NCBI GenBank assembly: GCA_964020975.1
Contig: OZ026612.1
Location: 56,235,168 to 56,299,167, forward strand
DNA from: Hermodice carunculata
Taxonomy: Eukaryota; Annelida; Polychaeta; Eunicida; Amphinomidae
Direction: 5' to 3'
Length of the DNA stretch: 64,000 nt
Under the pieces are notes generated by a model. That model worked only from the letters and a program-made list of their open reading frames with translations, did not search any database and was not told the origin of the DNA. Positions 12,160 to 26,279 of this stretch are shown one piece after another. Position 1 is the first letter of the stretch; each line of letters starts with the position of its first letter. A program made the position numbers and the translations under genes.

Positions 12160-13489
12160 AAAACAGGTAATGTCAACTTTCATCCATGTTTGTTTGTGGA
12201 TTCTAAGCACGGCTTGTGGGAACAGAATATCCGGAAATTTGTAAAAAATAGCTGAACTGTCCGCGTCGGTCGGCGGAAATAAAAAAAAAAGATGAATTTT
12301 CATTTTAATTTTTTTTTCTGATTTTGGCTAAAATAGGGTCGGCGGAGTTCGTGAAACGAATAATTAAAGAACTCTGGCCTAACTATTCCCAGGAAGATAT
12401 CTATTACACGCGTCAGCCATGCAGCCCTATCACAATTTCATGCGCCAGTAGATTGGGCACTATTTTTTCGGTCATAACTCCTGCACGCCCTCTCGTGGAT
12501 AGACACAGAACTTTCACTATACAGCACATTGCCTGCGAGCAATAGCGATCCAGTTTCTTTATGATACTGGCTTTCAGGATAACGCACTTCATCAAGCACG
12601 CCAGTCAACAAGGTCCCCTCACACACTCATGATAACAATCCCAATGAAGGTCATCTATTTATAAACATGATGTTTGCTTGACAATTAATTTTTATTTTAT
12701 TATCATGAACGCAAAAATGATACAGTTCAATGGAAGTTCAGGTGGGGCTACCTAGGCTCAAAACAAACAACAGAATGCATCATACATGAAACAGGTAAAC
12801 TGCTCCACAAATCACAGCATTTAGTATGACATGCACCCACGCATGGAAACTAGACACGTCCTTTATTAATCCATGCTGCCTTGGTTTGCATAACGAATAT
12901 ATTTATTTAGGAATATACTTTATGGGATCTTCACCGGCGGGGGGGGGGGGCACATTATGTTTTGGAGTTGTCCGTCTGTCCAGTCTGTCCACCATTTGTT
13001 TTTTAACCCAATATCTGAAGACTTCTTGGCCGCTTGAAACTCAAATTTTTGTTCTGGTGACCTTGACCTCATTTATAAGGGCACAAGGGCCACGCATGAG
13101 TAAAGATGGACTCATCACTCAATGCTTGGCATCAAAGTGCCTCAATTGTTTTCTCCACAGAGGATTATGTGAAAGCTTGAAACAGTTAATCACAACACTC
13201 AAACGAAGCTCTCCATTATCTGTAATCCAAAATGGGTTAAAGATACCGTGGTGTTGGTCTGCTCAGGAGGCATTAAAAGGCTTTGATACCATGGTTTCCT
13301 TGCAGCTGAACTTCAAATTAACAAATGTGACAAATATTATACATCTGAATAAGAAAACTTGGGGCAGAAAATTCAGAATCCGATATTTTGGACAGATACA
13401 TGATCGGGTTCCATGGTCACGCATGCATAAATGACAGTCAGCGCAATCATTATGCGAAAACATGAGGAATACAAATACACAGCCTTGTG
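12160..13489. other. No gene recognised
   Basis: Contains a poly-G run near 12,938 and a GTCCGTCTGTCC-like segment (12,969-12,990) of a style common in dispersed invertebrate repeats. A 202-codon open frame across 12,826-13,434 does not resemble any protein I know. Confidence 0.4.
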
Positions 13490-15020
13490 TCTTAACGCAT
13501 GGATGTTTCACGTGTATTTGACTGCTTGCCCCATGCTCTTGCTCTCTCCAAACTGAAGGCCTATGGTCTTCACTCTGAAGCCCTTAAACTTATGAGCAGC
13601 TATCTCAGTGACAGAAAGAATGTTAAAATTGGTGAGACACATGGTGACTGCATGGCGACAGATTATGAAATGGGTCCCCTAGGGATCTATTCTTGGGCCG
13701 TTGTTATTTAATATCTTTATCAATGACATACTAGGATAAGGGGTTGTCATCTGTTTAATTATGCAGTTGGCAACACTTTATCCTTTAGTCACCACGGCCT
13801 CCAAATTTTACAGTACAATCTCGAACAACCATCTAGCAATACATAGATTGTTTTAATGAGACGAAATGCTCGCCAATCCAAACAAATTTCAGGCTATTGT
13901 TCTCTCCCCCTCAACGAAGCACTCTTGCATTATAAATTTCGCAATAAAAATGAGATCATTGGTTCTGAAGATCACGACAAGCTGCTTGGGGACCAGATTG
14001 AGAACAAGCTTGATGTTCACGTCACTCAAATGTGTAGAAATGCTGCCAGACAACTGAATGTCTTAAAACGTCTCAATACTCTTTTAGATACTGTTTGCTA
14101 ATTCCCCATTTTCAGGTCTCTCAAAATTTCATTATTGCCCCTTAGTGTGGCACTTTTGTGGATCTGTCTTCACTAAGAAAATGGAAAAAAGTCAGGAACG
14201 TGGATTACGCTTTGTTTTTGATGATTAGAAGAGTGATTACTGCTCACTACTCAAAAGAGCAGATCTGCCTATATGAGCAATTAGCAGATTGAGATTCTTA
14301 TCTATTGAAGTCTACAAAGCCCTAGGAGGCCTAACGCTACCATAAGTGCAGAATATATTTAAACAACATCTATCTACTACGAATTCTCACTCATCCAAAT
14401 ATTTAACCCTTCAATTTTTCAATAAAGTAACTTTTGGGGAAAATTCTCTTCAATAGCTTGCCATCAAAATTTGGAATAAAATAACCAATAAAACCAAAAA
14501 TGCAATTTCACTCGGTGAATTTATAAGATTAATTCTGCTTTGGAATTTTGAAGAGTCTTGCAATTGCCATATTGCCAGGAAGTTAACCAGTCTCACATGT
14601 ATGTGTGACTGCGTGCGATCTTATACATGTGTTTTTTGTATAGGAACTTATCGGTGAATCCCTTTGGTATACTGTACATTTCTAAATATTCACATGTCAT
14701 ATGTCTCATGTCTTCATCAGTATCCGGATGTGCATATTTTAGTTTTTAGTCATTCTTTTTTCCCCTTGTCTCTGCCTTACCATTTCATTATCATTATCAT
14801 TCTCTTTTATGTATTCTGTGTTTTTCATACTCCTTAGGGATGCTCATGCCACCATGCTTTTATCTATAAGTTACATATACATTCATACTTTTATTTATAT
14901 TTTGTACTTTTATTTATCCATTCTATTTAGCCTAGGCTAATTGTACTCTGCAGTCGGCTGTAATAGCCCTGGACTAATGTGCTATGTTTATACGTGCTGA
15001 CATGAAATTAAGCTTTGTAT
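13490..15020 (+). mobile_element. 5'-truncated LINE remnant (C-terminal RT and 3'UTR)
   Basis: The element starts inside the reverse transcriptase at MDVSRVFDCLPHAL, the motif that normally reads LDLSKAFDCLPH. It continues through YLSDRKNVKIGE, a decayed GPLGSILGPLLFN block and NYAVGNTLSF (the YADD active site has become YAVG), then KFQAIVLS. The tail region (FHYCPLVWHFCG, KMEKSQERGLRFVF, SIEVYKALGG) runs to about 14,560. A 3'UTR then ends near GACATGAAATTAAGC (about 15,010). Several stops and frame changes. It is the same family as the copy at 25.9-29.3 kb. Confidence 0.75.
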
Positions 15021-15091
15021 CTTGAAGCAGCAATATATGAACAGGCTTTATTATTATTTTTTTTTTTTTGCTTTACGTGTATGTTTTTAGT

Positions 15092-15094
<3 letters not shown>

Positions 15095-15130
<36 letters not shown>
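15095..15130 (+). repeat. (AG)n microsatellite
   Basis: About 18 AG units just 3' of the LINE remnant. Confidence 0.95.
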
Positions 15131-15133
<3 letters not shown>

Positions 15134-15701
15134 TGCCAAATGTTTATGTATATATACTTTTGTGATTGTACATGTGCAGCAAATATGTGAAATATCTTTG
15201 AAGACGTTCAAATGTTGATCGGGTATAATTAAGTTTTCAAGACACAAGAAGAAACGTTAAGACGGGTAATACTCTCCCCAGTCATTTCAATTCCTAACAT
15301 GTGAATCCAATATGGCACAGCAACTTTATGAAATCTTTATCTGTACTGAACAATGGTTGCAAATATTTACAAGTGTATGTGCGAATTTTAAGTTTGAATT
15401 TCAACCACAGAACTAGAATATAGCCATACTACAGCTTGAACTATATTTTGAAATTGTCGGTGATCAGCATTGTATGCAATAATGTAGTTTGATCAGCAAC
15501 CCATTATAAAGGAAACATTGACAAGCCTCAGTTTCCATGCAACGTTTCGTGATGTCAACGATTCAGTATATACTCACTGAACTGTGCACCCGTTACATTC
15601 TATACACTCAATTTATAGGGAAGTGCAGTTTAACAGGATGAAATGGTCATCATGACATGACATGGCATGGTCGTAACAGCTTCTGTTAACCATTTAATTG
15701 C

Positions 15702-16475
15702 TCATGGGTTACTGTCAAGTCCAGAGTCCTGTGCTTCAAGTTTGTAAACGCTGAACCACAGGAGGAAAAATGAGAATTCGTGACTGGCCGTGAATGCTGT
15801 GGAATTACCAAAGGAGATGTCTCTCATGTTAACCTCAACCACAAATTTTATATTTTCGCCTGTGGAGTGAACAGTAGGCTGGTTCTTCCAGTCCCAGAAC
15901 CTCAAACGTTTCAGCCCCATTGGTCGGTTGGGAAAAATGTATTGAAAAAAAAATAGAAACTGCGCACCCCACTGCATCTTCATACTACTTGCTAGATCAA
16001 TCCGTAATCTAAAAGCCGGGTAGTTTACGTTCTGGAAGAAAACACTGAGAAACACACGGCTCCTGCTTCGAAAATGGCAGTGACCGAACGTAGAGAGGAA
16101 GTATGGGCTGTCGCAAATGATGTTAACTTCCAGTAAAAATCCCAAGCACTGCCCAAGTGGATGTATTGCCAAGTAAACACTACAAGATTGACCGTTTATA
16201 ATGAAACTATGATGATTTATATTTTTATGTTTCTTCTGTATATTTTTTAACTTACTAACTAGCAGCACGATGTGTAATGAACAGCCTTGCATGTTTGCAT
16301 GTGATCTTTTTGGTGTATTCTCGGTTACTCTATTACTTCGATTGTTACGGACATTCTGTTCAAACGTCTTATAATGGATTACCCGATTCGAAAAAAAAAA
16401 ACATATTAAAAATGTGATAAAAGGCGGCAGTATTTTGATGCAACTCCAGCTGTGCGAGCATTTTGTCTTAAACAA
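15702..16475 (-). other. Unrecognised 258-codon open frame, candidate exon
   Basis: This is the longest unexplained open frame in the window. The frame has no ATG until MQGCSLHIVLL, leaving 197 residues. The C-terminal part looks protein-like (FRLRIDLASSM, LKRLRFWDWKNQPTVHS, IKFVVEVNMRDISFG) and is richer in W, D and R than random AT-rich translation. I do not recognise a domain. An acceptor-like TTGCGACAG precedes PYFLSTFGH. It may be a real exon or chance. Confidence 0.25.
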
Positions 16476-16805
16476 CGAGGAGTTTATACCTCATATAATG
16501 TGAAAAATGAGACACGTTATCATGCAAGTCTTCCACCGAAATTAAAGCACTAGAATAGTATTTGTATTATGTAAAACGCGCTTTCATTCAACAAATCGGC
16601 GAAAGTGAAACGCAACACAACAGTTTCTACGGATAATACATGGTGGGTTCTCCAGTATTTGAATATCCGAAATTCGGTCACTCGTGTTCTGAACATCAAT
16701 ACCCGCATAATTTCAAACTAATCAGTGATCTACTCCACAACTCTAAATGACCAAAGAGCATGGCATGGATGATATTTTGTTTTTCAACTACGACGTAGAT
16801 ATATT

Positions 16806-16944
<139 letters not shown>

Positions 16945-17060
16945 CCGTGTGTGTGAGACTGATTTTGTACTTCCTTCCTCTGAACGACTTGGAATATATG
17001 AAATACTGTCTTACCTTAAGGTTCACTGACAAATTTGTACGATATGATAGCTTAATGTGA

Positions 17061-17201
<141 letters not shown>

Positions 17202-17204
17202 TAC

Positions 17205-18696
17205 CTATTATATAAAATCCCGCCGGCTGTTTCGGACCTGTATCCACTATCTGGGCGACCTTCTCCACCAAGCTCCATCTTTGACTCAACAGGTGATCTG
17301 GGCTCCTCTGTCCGGTGCTGCAATTTAAATTGATTCATAGCCTGGGGGCGACTTCAATGTCTAATACAATGTTCATATTATGGGGCCCAGCGCCGCCCAC
17401 GACTGTTAACTTCAAGGCATTTGTTTAAAAACATTTTTATGTAATGTTCACACAGGAAAAGTAACATTATGTTCATTCAACAAATCTTCCATTCCTGGAC
17501 ACTAATCATAAATATATTTTGGGTACTACAAGTTTAAAATATTCAATCGGGACTCACCCACATGGGCTTGGCTGCCATTTTGAAAATTGTGCATTCCACA
17601 CCCAATGGTTTATAAATGAGTATAATAATGGGACGATCTGGGGTTAGGGGGTTGGTGGGAGTTACAATATACAAAACCCGAGTATTTATTTTGCAAATTT
17701 TTCGAAGCATCACTATAATCATATGATACATGCTGTTTTATGGTGTATATTATTCATTGGGCCTCGTTCTATCTACCAATCCTAGGAAAATATTCGCAAT
17801 CCCGACCACGAATAAACAATGGTCGTCAACAGACAGTGTAAGACCACGTGACAAGCATTTTGAGATCGGTTATGATCGTGTGCAAACTTGGGTACATTTG
17901 ATTAGGCTCAGTCCACCTCGTTCATTTTCATGCATGCACATTGCAAACAGTGCCAAAAACACGTGGCTGCGATTAACTCTGATATCGAAATCAAATGAAA
18001 TTTTGTTTGACTGTTCCACAATGCATTGCGCCATATTCAAAATGGCACTCACCATTACGTGCATGATTTGCCAGAGAATCGTGTCGCATTTGGGTTTGTA
18101 AATAACGCTGATAACTGCTTCAGACTCAACCGAGCGGGCAGATTAGAGTTAAGATAGTAAGTTATATTTTTAAAATACTTAAAGATCATTTGTTGTGGCA
18201 ACCCGGAGATGGACACCTGGAACCTAGCGAAATATTACAATAATGATCACCCAACAACCCTGGCTATGTTGCTAAGTTGAGGTAATATGTTTCACCAAAC
18301 AACCGTGGCTATATGCAGCTATGCTGCTGCCCCGTCCCAAGTTAACCCTCCAGACAAGTTGAAATAACATGCCGTGTTTGAGTCGACATTACTACAAAAT
18401 AACGGCACACGACGGCCCCCATCTGGATAAAATCTTTCAGGGTCGATCAATTTTTATTAAGGAAGGGTGGCTTGATTTTTTTTTTTAAGTTTCACAAAAT
18501 TTATTTAGGGTCGGGCCTTTTCAGTAGGGTGCAGTCGGGTTAACGAAACCATACATGTATGTTTGTTAGAACTTAGGCAGCTTGGACATGTGTTGAAAGA
18601 TGTTTTAGACGGCCGTTCTTTCCCCCTTTTACACATTGCGTCCTTTGACGTCAGTTGAATTTGTTACCTCAGCACAGCCGGAGGCACGTGTATCAT
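17205..18696 (+). repeat. Dispersed repeat family, copy B
   Basis: Starts just after the GATA microsatellite with TATTATATAAAATCCCGCCGG and ends near CACAGCCGGAGGCACG. Block order matches copy A. It carries extra sequence between about 17,735 and 17,950 that copy A lacks. It is non-coding. The conserved start contains a TATATAAAA-like stretch that could be a TATA box, but function is unknown. Confidence 0.75.
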
Positions 18697-18699
18697 ATA

Positions 18700-19839
<1,140 letters not shown>

Positions 19840-21559
19840 TTCCTATCATAGTCCTCTCCTCTATTCAATACTCGAGCCAGTGATTGAGGATCAGTGCCAG
19901 CCAGTTTGTGTGTGTGTTTCTATAATCACTTATGCGTATAAAATCGGAAGCTACTACGCGTGGGTGCATCGGCACTCATAAATAGTTCCTCGTAACATCT
20001 TTGCTAATTACCATCAAAATAACGACATAGAAGATGCAAGTGTGGTAACGCATCTGATATTAAGTTAGAGAAAGGGCTTATATCAGTAGATACCTAATTT
20101 ACAAATCTTCTGATACTTGTCCATTCTCCATAACAAAGTGGTAATGATAGCGTCATACCACATATCTGGAAACCTGCCAAGCGCCATAATTTATTTAAAG
20201 AGTGCGTGAGGGTGTGGGGTAATCAATTCAACATCTCACAAATTAAATCATCAGGACCGCTTGCCTTCCCATTGGGTAAACATGATATCATTTTCCTTAT
20301 TTCTTATTCTGTTATGTCCCTATTTAAAATATCAGGTTTGTTATTAATACATTATTCACAATTACCGTGTTCTTTCAAACATTGATCTACTTGTTTACAA
20401 AACTCGGCGTAAGCCTTTACATAACTACTTAAAAGTGACCTGAAATAATTGTACCACCTTTCATTTGTTATATTGATTTCCTTCCTATTGTATCTTCTCA
20501 AACCCTTAATAAATTCCCCTAATTTCCTTAGAATTGACATGCTGCTTTTACATTTCTCAAAGGACTTAGACTGATATAATCGGTTCTTGTGATTACAAAG
20601 AGATTTTATTAAACATCCGTTGCACTCAAATATTTCTGTAAATCCCCAAATACCTTTAGAAATTCTAAACCCTCTTAAAAGACTCGGTCTCAAATCTTTT
20701 GCATCTGTACAATACTGTTCCACCACTCAGGATTTACTATTTGCTATGTATCTATTCCTGTTTTTACGGTTATTTTCAGTAAATCTGCGGCATGTTGAAA
20801 GATTTCTGCAAAACATGACGCAGTTTTATCTACACTGTTGTCCAATGCGTTATCAAAGATACTACACCTCTATTAGTTATTGAGGCCTCCAACAAACCTC
20901 TTAGTATGTTCTGGATCCCATCTAAATTGTAAAGGCTATAATGTTACTTCGTTCTGTCGTATTGACCCATTGCATAATGTTAATAGTAAGTGATCATTTA
21001 ACTAAAGTAACGCAGTACTTCAAAACTAATTATATAATCAAATACAGTCAATGTTGCCATGATATAATCTATAACACCACAGCCGTTGGGTTGGATACAT
21101 GTGAAGTGTTCTTCTATATCGCATGTATTTAATCACTTAGGAAGTGAGTATCAAAACATGACAAGTATCTATAAGGGATTTACCAAAGCTATTTGTTTCC
21201 CCAGCATCTCGTTTTTCTTGGCATACTGAAAGGATTTAAAGTGTTCTGGTCTCCAGTTGGCATATTTTCCGTTGAATCATCTATTACAAAGTCACCGGTG
21301 TCTTTTGTACGTGCATTATAGTCACCCTCTAAAAGTAAATCAGAATTGTCATGTTGTACCTTTAAGCAGTCATGAACTTCCACTAATATGGGAACTCCAT
21401 TCTCCTCTAATTAAAGAATCATTGATATGTTATTGAGAACTTCCACTGGCGAGAAAATTAACCCACCCAGTATCACATCTTTCGAAAAAAAAAATGGAAG
21501 AAGTGTTTGTTCAATTTAAATTTGATTGCTGATTCTGTGTTAAACTGAAGTTCTTGTAC

Positions 21560-23050
21560 AACGTTTGTGACCTCATTAGCTCAACTGGCTTGTCAGTCAT
21601 GAGGTACATCCATCTGTCCGTTCACATTTTATATCTTCGACTTCTAAAAATCTGTCAGTCAGATGTACTTCAGACTTGGTGGGGATGTGCCTTGGGTGGC
21701 TCTCTACCAAGGTTCTACGCCCCACTAATTTTTGTATTTTTTGTTTGTTTGCTTTGTTTTTTGGGGCAAAAAATACAATTAAAACTCGTTTCTGAAATCA
21801 GTATGCCAATTGCTTTAAAACTGCATAGGGACGTTTCTGGGGACCATAGACCTTATTTAACAGGTGGTGCTACGGTTTTTTTTGGGGGGGGGAGGGGGGG
21901 GGGGGCTATTTTCGCCTTCTTATCCAAAGCGTCTGAAACTTGGTCGAAATACAGCTCGTCGGCGGGTTTAACAAACTTGTTTACTTGGTGGTGATACTCT
22001 GGATTCCAAATGTTCAACGCATTTCAAATACAGGTACCGGTCAATTAATATAGGCATCCTATTGATTACCATGTAAATCAAGGTGATTGCAATAATAAAT
22101 TCACATGTTTGACTTCTCCAAAACCGTAAACCAGATTCACTTCATATTTGATAGGGATATACCTCCTTGGGTCTCTACCAAGTTTGTTCATATGGTCACG
22201 CTCCAGTGATTTTTAGATATTTATTATTATTATTATTTTTTTTTTTTTGGTTCATTACTTGGCAAAATCTGAGAATATCATCTCCAAAACCGCTAAGCCA
22301 ATTGCTTTGAAATTGCATAGGCATACTTCTGAAACTCCTAGACCTTAAAACGTTCAAGAGGCGACGCTGCGATTTTTTTCATATGCATACATTTACACAT
22401 TTTAGTGTGTGTTTGCTTTTTTGAGTACATCTCCAAAACTTTCATTCAGATTGTTCTGAAATTCTGTACAAACGTAGCATGTAGGAAGGTTAAACTAACT
22501 TGTTCATTTGGTGGTGATACTGTGGATTTTTAACGGTATTTTTTCAATTTGGGTACCTGTCGGTTAATACTTGCATAACTATTCATTACATTATAAGTCA
22601 ATGGGGATTGCAATGGAAATTCACATTTTTTACTTCTTGTCCAAAACTGTCCATCAGATTAACTTCAAACTTAGTGGGCGTGTACTTTCAGTAGGTTTCG
22701 GTCAAGTCTGTATTAATAGTCATGCTCCAATGATTTTGATATATCATTTTTCACCTTTTAAAGAATTTTTTCGCGTTTTTACTTTGCTTGACTTTCTCTC
22801 ACAAACCATAAATTACATCTTTTTCAGACTTACTGGGAATATACGTAGATTTGATTTGCACCAAATTCTTCACTACATGGTTGTACTTTCATTTTCTGAT
22901 TTGAAACAAATTGTCAAAATTCGGAAAAATTGGTAAGGGGATATGTTCATGTTAGCAACAGTGGTGATGGTCTCAGATAAAGGTGACCTGGATATCATTC
23001 TGAAGTTCACAGGACCGCTTTAGTCTGTGCATATAAGGTCAAGTGAGCCC
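21560..23050. repeat. Diverged tandem repeat, period about 523 bp
   Basis: Anchors recur: CTTGGTGGTGATACTCTGGAT at 21,985 and TTTGGTGGTGATACTGTGGAT at 22,508. Also GACTTCTCCAAAACCGTAAACC (22,112) against ACTTCTTGTCCAAAACTGTCC (22,633), and CCAATTGCTTTAAAACTGC (21,806) against CCAATTGCTTTGAAATTGC (22,299). About 2.5 units are present, plus shorter sub-repeats. The array lies inside the LINE, splitting its endonuclease. Non-coding; it holds a poly-G run near 21,885-21,905. Confidence 0.6.
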
Positions 23051-23329
23051 AGGACTGTCACAGTCCGCTAGTTTTTAACGAAGGCTATTATTTCACCAGG
23101 AAATCTTTCTACATTGTGGTACAAGGTGAATATTCAGTAAATTCTGCATACTCAGGCAGAAAGAAAATTCCTCATTGGATGTGGCCCAAGTTTTATATGA
23201 CAATATGGCATGAAACATTTTAATAATCTTGGCAGATGCTGACAGTAAAGGTTATCTACATTCCAAGATAACAGCTTTAGATTGTCCACAATAACATGAG
23301 ATTTGTGACTTGTTAAGCGTTTACCTCAG

Positions 23330-23870
23330 TCACATTCTCCATGCTACACCTGAGTCCTTGTATACATAAATGTCTTTACCTACCACGAATTTATCGTGAC
23401 AAAGAAAGATTTTATTGTCTTGATACGCTTGTCTCTGTAAAGTTTAACATATGAGAGATCAATTTACGTCTAATGTCGCGTACTTCCTCACTGAAGTCTT
23501 CCGAAATGTTCACGTTCGATTTCTATAACGCCTTTCTGGCCTTAGCAAGTACGGATGCTTTACTTACATATATTTCATTTGGTTTGAAGTACAGCGGTGC
23601 TCGGTGAGTTCTAAGTGTCAGTGAGTTTCCGTATCGAAGGTGCTCTTTCGTTCCACCATCGCACCCAGGAACACACTTTCTTCTCAGTATACCATACATA
23701 TCATCAACCACACTTTAGGAAATTCTAAAACCTCCAGACACATTCCCATGCATATTCCACTCACCAGCAGCAAAGTCATGTATTAGTTTTTGCCCTGCTT
23801 CTAGACAGTTGACAACATCAGTACTCATTAGATTACCATATAAACCACTATTATCACCATAATTGTGTAT
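23330..23870 (-). pseudogene. LINE ORF1, L1 ORF1p-like
   Basis: The sequence VVDDMYGILRRKCVPG...SVLAKARKAL, a stop codon, then NVNISEDFSEEVRDIRRKL matches the RNA-recognition and C-terminal domains of L1 ORF1p, a trimeric nucleic-acid chaperone. Here KARKAL*KSNV replaces the usual KARKALKGSNV, followed by KIFLCHDKFVVGKDIYVYKDSG. At least one stop and one frame change break it. Confidence 0.6.
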
Positions 23871-23887
23871 TCAGCGTCTATACTTAA

Positions 23888-24189
23888 CTCTTAAGTGCCA
23901 AATTTTGGACTAAGTCAACAACTTTTCTCGGCGCGCATTGGGCGCATTGCGGCCAGTGCGCGGCGAGAAAAATAACCGAGTCAACAACTTTTCTCGGCGC
24001 CCATTGGGTGCATTGAGTCGGCGAGAAAAATGTTGACCTGGGATATTTATTCTGGAACTAGAAGCATGCTGGTACTTGAATGAAAGGTCCTTTTACGAAG
24101 AATAGGAATCTGAGATCCTAATGATACATGTATTACAGACTAGTTTCACTTGAGTATATCGACTTTAGACGAGATTGGCACTGAAAGAG
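23888..24189. mobile_element. TTAA-flanked MITE (302 bp)
   Basis: Terminal inverted repeats CTCTTAAGTGCC (left) and CTCTTTCAGTGCC (right, reversed) are each flanked by TTAA (23884-23887 and 24190-24193). Inside are two hairpin units of AGTCAACAACTTTTCTCGGC...GGCGAGAAAAA. Same family as the copies at 38.77-39.20 kb. The termini suit a piggyBac-mobilised element, inferred from TTAA and the CYCTT ends. Confidence 0.75.
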
Positions 24190-24199
24190 TTAACCTGTG

Positions 24200-25400
24200 G
24201 ACGGTGTTTCAGTGTGCTTGTAATAGTCATGAATAGCAAAGATTTTTGACGATCATTATTTGTCCAAAGGGACCGCCAGAATCTCTTCTGGTCTTTGAGG
24301 TATGACAGTTTAAGGCACCAATGCCACTTGGGTTTGAATGATTCCTTATTTATAACTTTGACCTCTTGTGCAACCTAGTTATTGGCATCGTTAATTTTGT
24401 GGATATGTGTATCTACTGCAGTGCTATGATCCGACTCAAGATCATTAAGTTTTCGATGATTAAGCTGATATTCGCTAATTTTGCTTCCGGTAGGGCCTTG
24501 TACTTTCGAATACGGTGGGCAGTATCCCAATTTGGATTAATGAACCCCTTATTATGATTTGTACGTATCACTGCACCGTTGTTCATGTCTATTTTGACTC
24601 TCAGACACACAGACAAATGATTTCTGGTATCAACACGCTTCTGGGGAAATAATCTCACACTTTATGACATTGGATACATCGTGGTAAGATATTGCAAAGT
24701 AATCTAACCAAGTAACACATCATTTGAATGACCCAAAATACCTTGTAAAAGAAGTTGTTTTAACATGAAATCTGCCAGCATCATATTGGTAGACACGAGA
24801 ACAATCATTAGAGACACGAACGTGCATACTAAAGCCTTTTCCTATACACCACTGTTTTCCCATACATCACTGTTTTATTTGTGCAGCTTTATTTTGCGGG
24901 GACAATGTACATTAAAATCACCGCACATTATTACAGGACATAAAGCAGAATATCCATTTATTAAACCTTGTTGCACAATAGAAGCTTAACGGAAAGCGTC
25001 GGTTTGACTTTTGTCTGATTTATCACAATAAGTGAAATAACAACTAAGTATGACCAGAGCTGCATCATTTTCGGTATCATTTATAATTACAGATAAAATG
25101 CGATCAGAGTTTGTTTTTACCCCATTAAGATAGATATCTTGTCTCTCTTTGGAGATGATGGCAACGACTCCGTATGGCCACCCAGAGTAGTCATAGGATG
25201 GTACACTCATACAAGATTCACAAACAAAGAAACTTTTGAATTAGATAAAGATTTGACGTTTGTCAAAGCATTTCTCATTGTGTCAAGTTCACCTGGCCTG
25301 AGCCATGTTTCACGTTAGCATAGTATATCATTTTTCTCAACAATAAACGGACAAGATATCCAGATGGTTCACTGATATCTTCTGCCGCAGTATGCCACAT
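24200..25400 (-). mobile_element. LINE remnant: endonuclease and EN-RT connector
   Basis: Minus-strand fragment with endonuclease blocks SGWPYGVVAIISKERQDI, TNSDRILSVIINDTEND and CGDFNVHCPRK (about 25,190-24,880). The end of the domain (NHLSVCLRVKIDMN) and a connector with KDQKRFWRSLWTNN reach about 24,240. It stops next to the MITE at 23888-24189. It lies head-to-tail with the L1/Tx1-like element. Several stops and frame changes. Confidence 0.65.
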
Positions 25401-25640
25401 GTTTGAGTCAGAGTAGAGTTTGTCACCGGAGTCTCTGCTATTGGATTCAAAGGATTATGCCGCCTCGAAAAGTTTATGGCTGGGAGGCTTTAACTTTTGA
25501 GCTCTTCTCGAACCTCGTTGTGTCACGAAATGTTCTTGGGCTTGGTTCAAAAGCCAGCATAGTCACGCCGTCAGCCAGTTGTCACGATCTGGGACCATTT
25601 TGGCATGATCCTTCGGTATACATGTACATACATACAGACG

Positions 25641-25740
<100 letters not shown>

Positions 25741-25879
25741 CTTTCCGCTTGCTAGTTAGCTCATTGATGTTCAGCACGTGATCATTTGTTTTACTATATC
25801 TGTTAATTTGAAAAGCAAACCCCACTGATGTAAACTTTCATTATATCTGTATCTTCCATATGAAATGCGGCGTTAACCT

Positions 25880-26085
25880 TTTTGTGGGCAGCTGGGGACG
25901 AAGCGCCCTGGGATTGTCATTTGTGTCTGAATAGGAGATACATACACAAGCACAGGTGTTGGAACTGCGGGGGAACCGGCCACGTGACTGATTCATGCAA
26001 ACATAGACAAAGAATTAGATGCCTATCATGTAATAGGCTAGGCCATAAACAAAAGCTTTGTGGTTCTGTATACAAACGTAATTAG
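25880..26085 (+). pseudogene. LINE ORF1 C-terminus with two CCHC zinc knuckles
   Basis: Two knuckles are visible: CWNCGGTGHVTDSC and CLSCNRLGHKQKLC, both complete CX2CX4HX4C. They follow APWDCHLCLNRRYIHKHR. Such knuckles bind the element's own RNA. The frame ends 30 bp after the second knuckle; the start of ORF1 is missing. Confidence 0.7.
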
Positions 26086-26279
26086 CATCTTGGCGAAGAA
26101 GGTAGGGCCGAAAACTCACGGGACTCTGATTTTAGTTTTCCCTCTCAAAATGACTTGAACCAAACTGTATCTGATGTTTCTCTAAACGAGTCTTCTTACA
26201 GCAACAATGGCAGTTTAAATGCTTCTGGTGGTATTTACCACGCTCTTGAAACAAATGCTACACATTTTAAAATTTTCGC

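Larger units (their letters stand above)
20040..23870 (-). mobile_element. L1/Tx1-like LINE, split by a tandem repeat array
   Basis: Reads leftwards on the minus strand. ORF1 (23,870-23,330) has an L1-type C-terminal half: LRTHRAPLYFKPNE, then NVNISEDFSEEVRDIRRKL, then KIFLCHDKFVVG. ORF2 begins with the endonuclease strand LKLLSWNVDN near 23,270. After about 1.55 kb of inserted tandem repeats, the endonuclease resumes at about 21,400 (LLLEGDYNART; FTCIQPNGCGVIDYIM). A connector follows, then the first RT motif NGKASGPDDLICEML near 20,250 and DMWYDAIITTL near 20,150. Everything 3' of that is absent. Many stops and frameshifts. Confidence 0.7.

Noticed and set aside
12826-13434. 202-codon open frame
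   Set aside because: Includes a poly-G tract and dispersed-repeat-like sequence, with no protein-like motif pattern.
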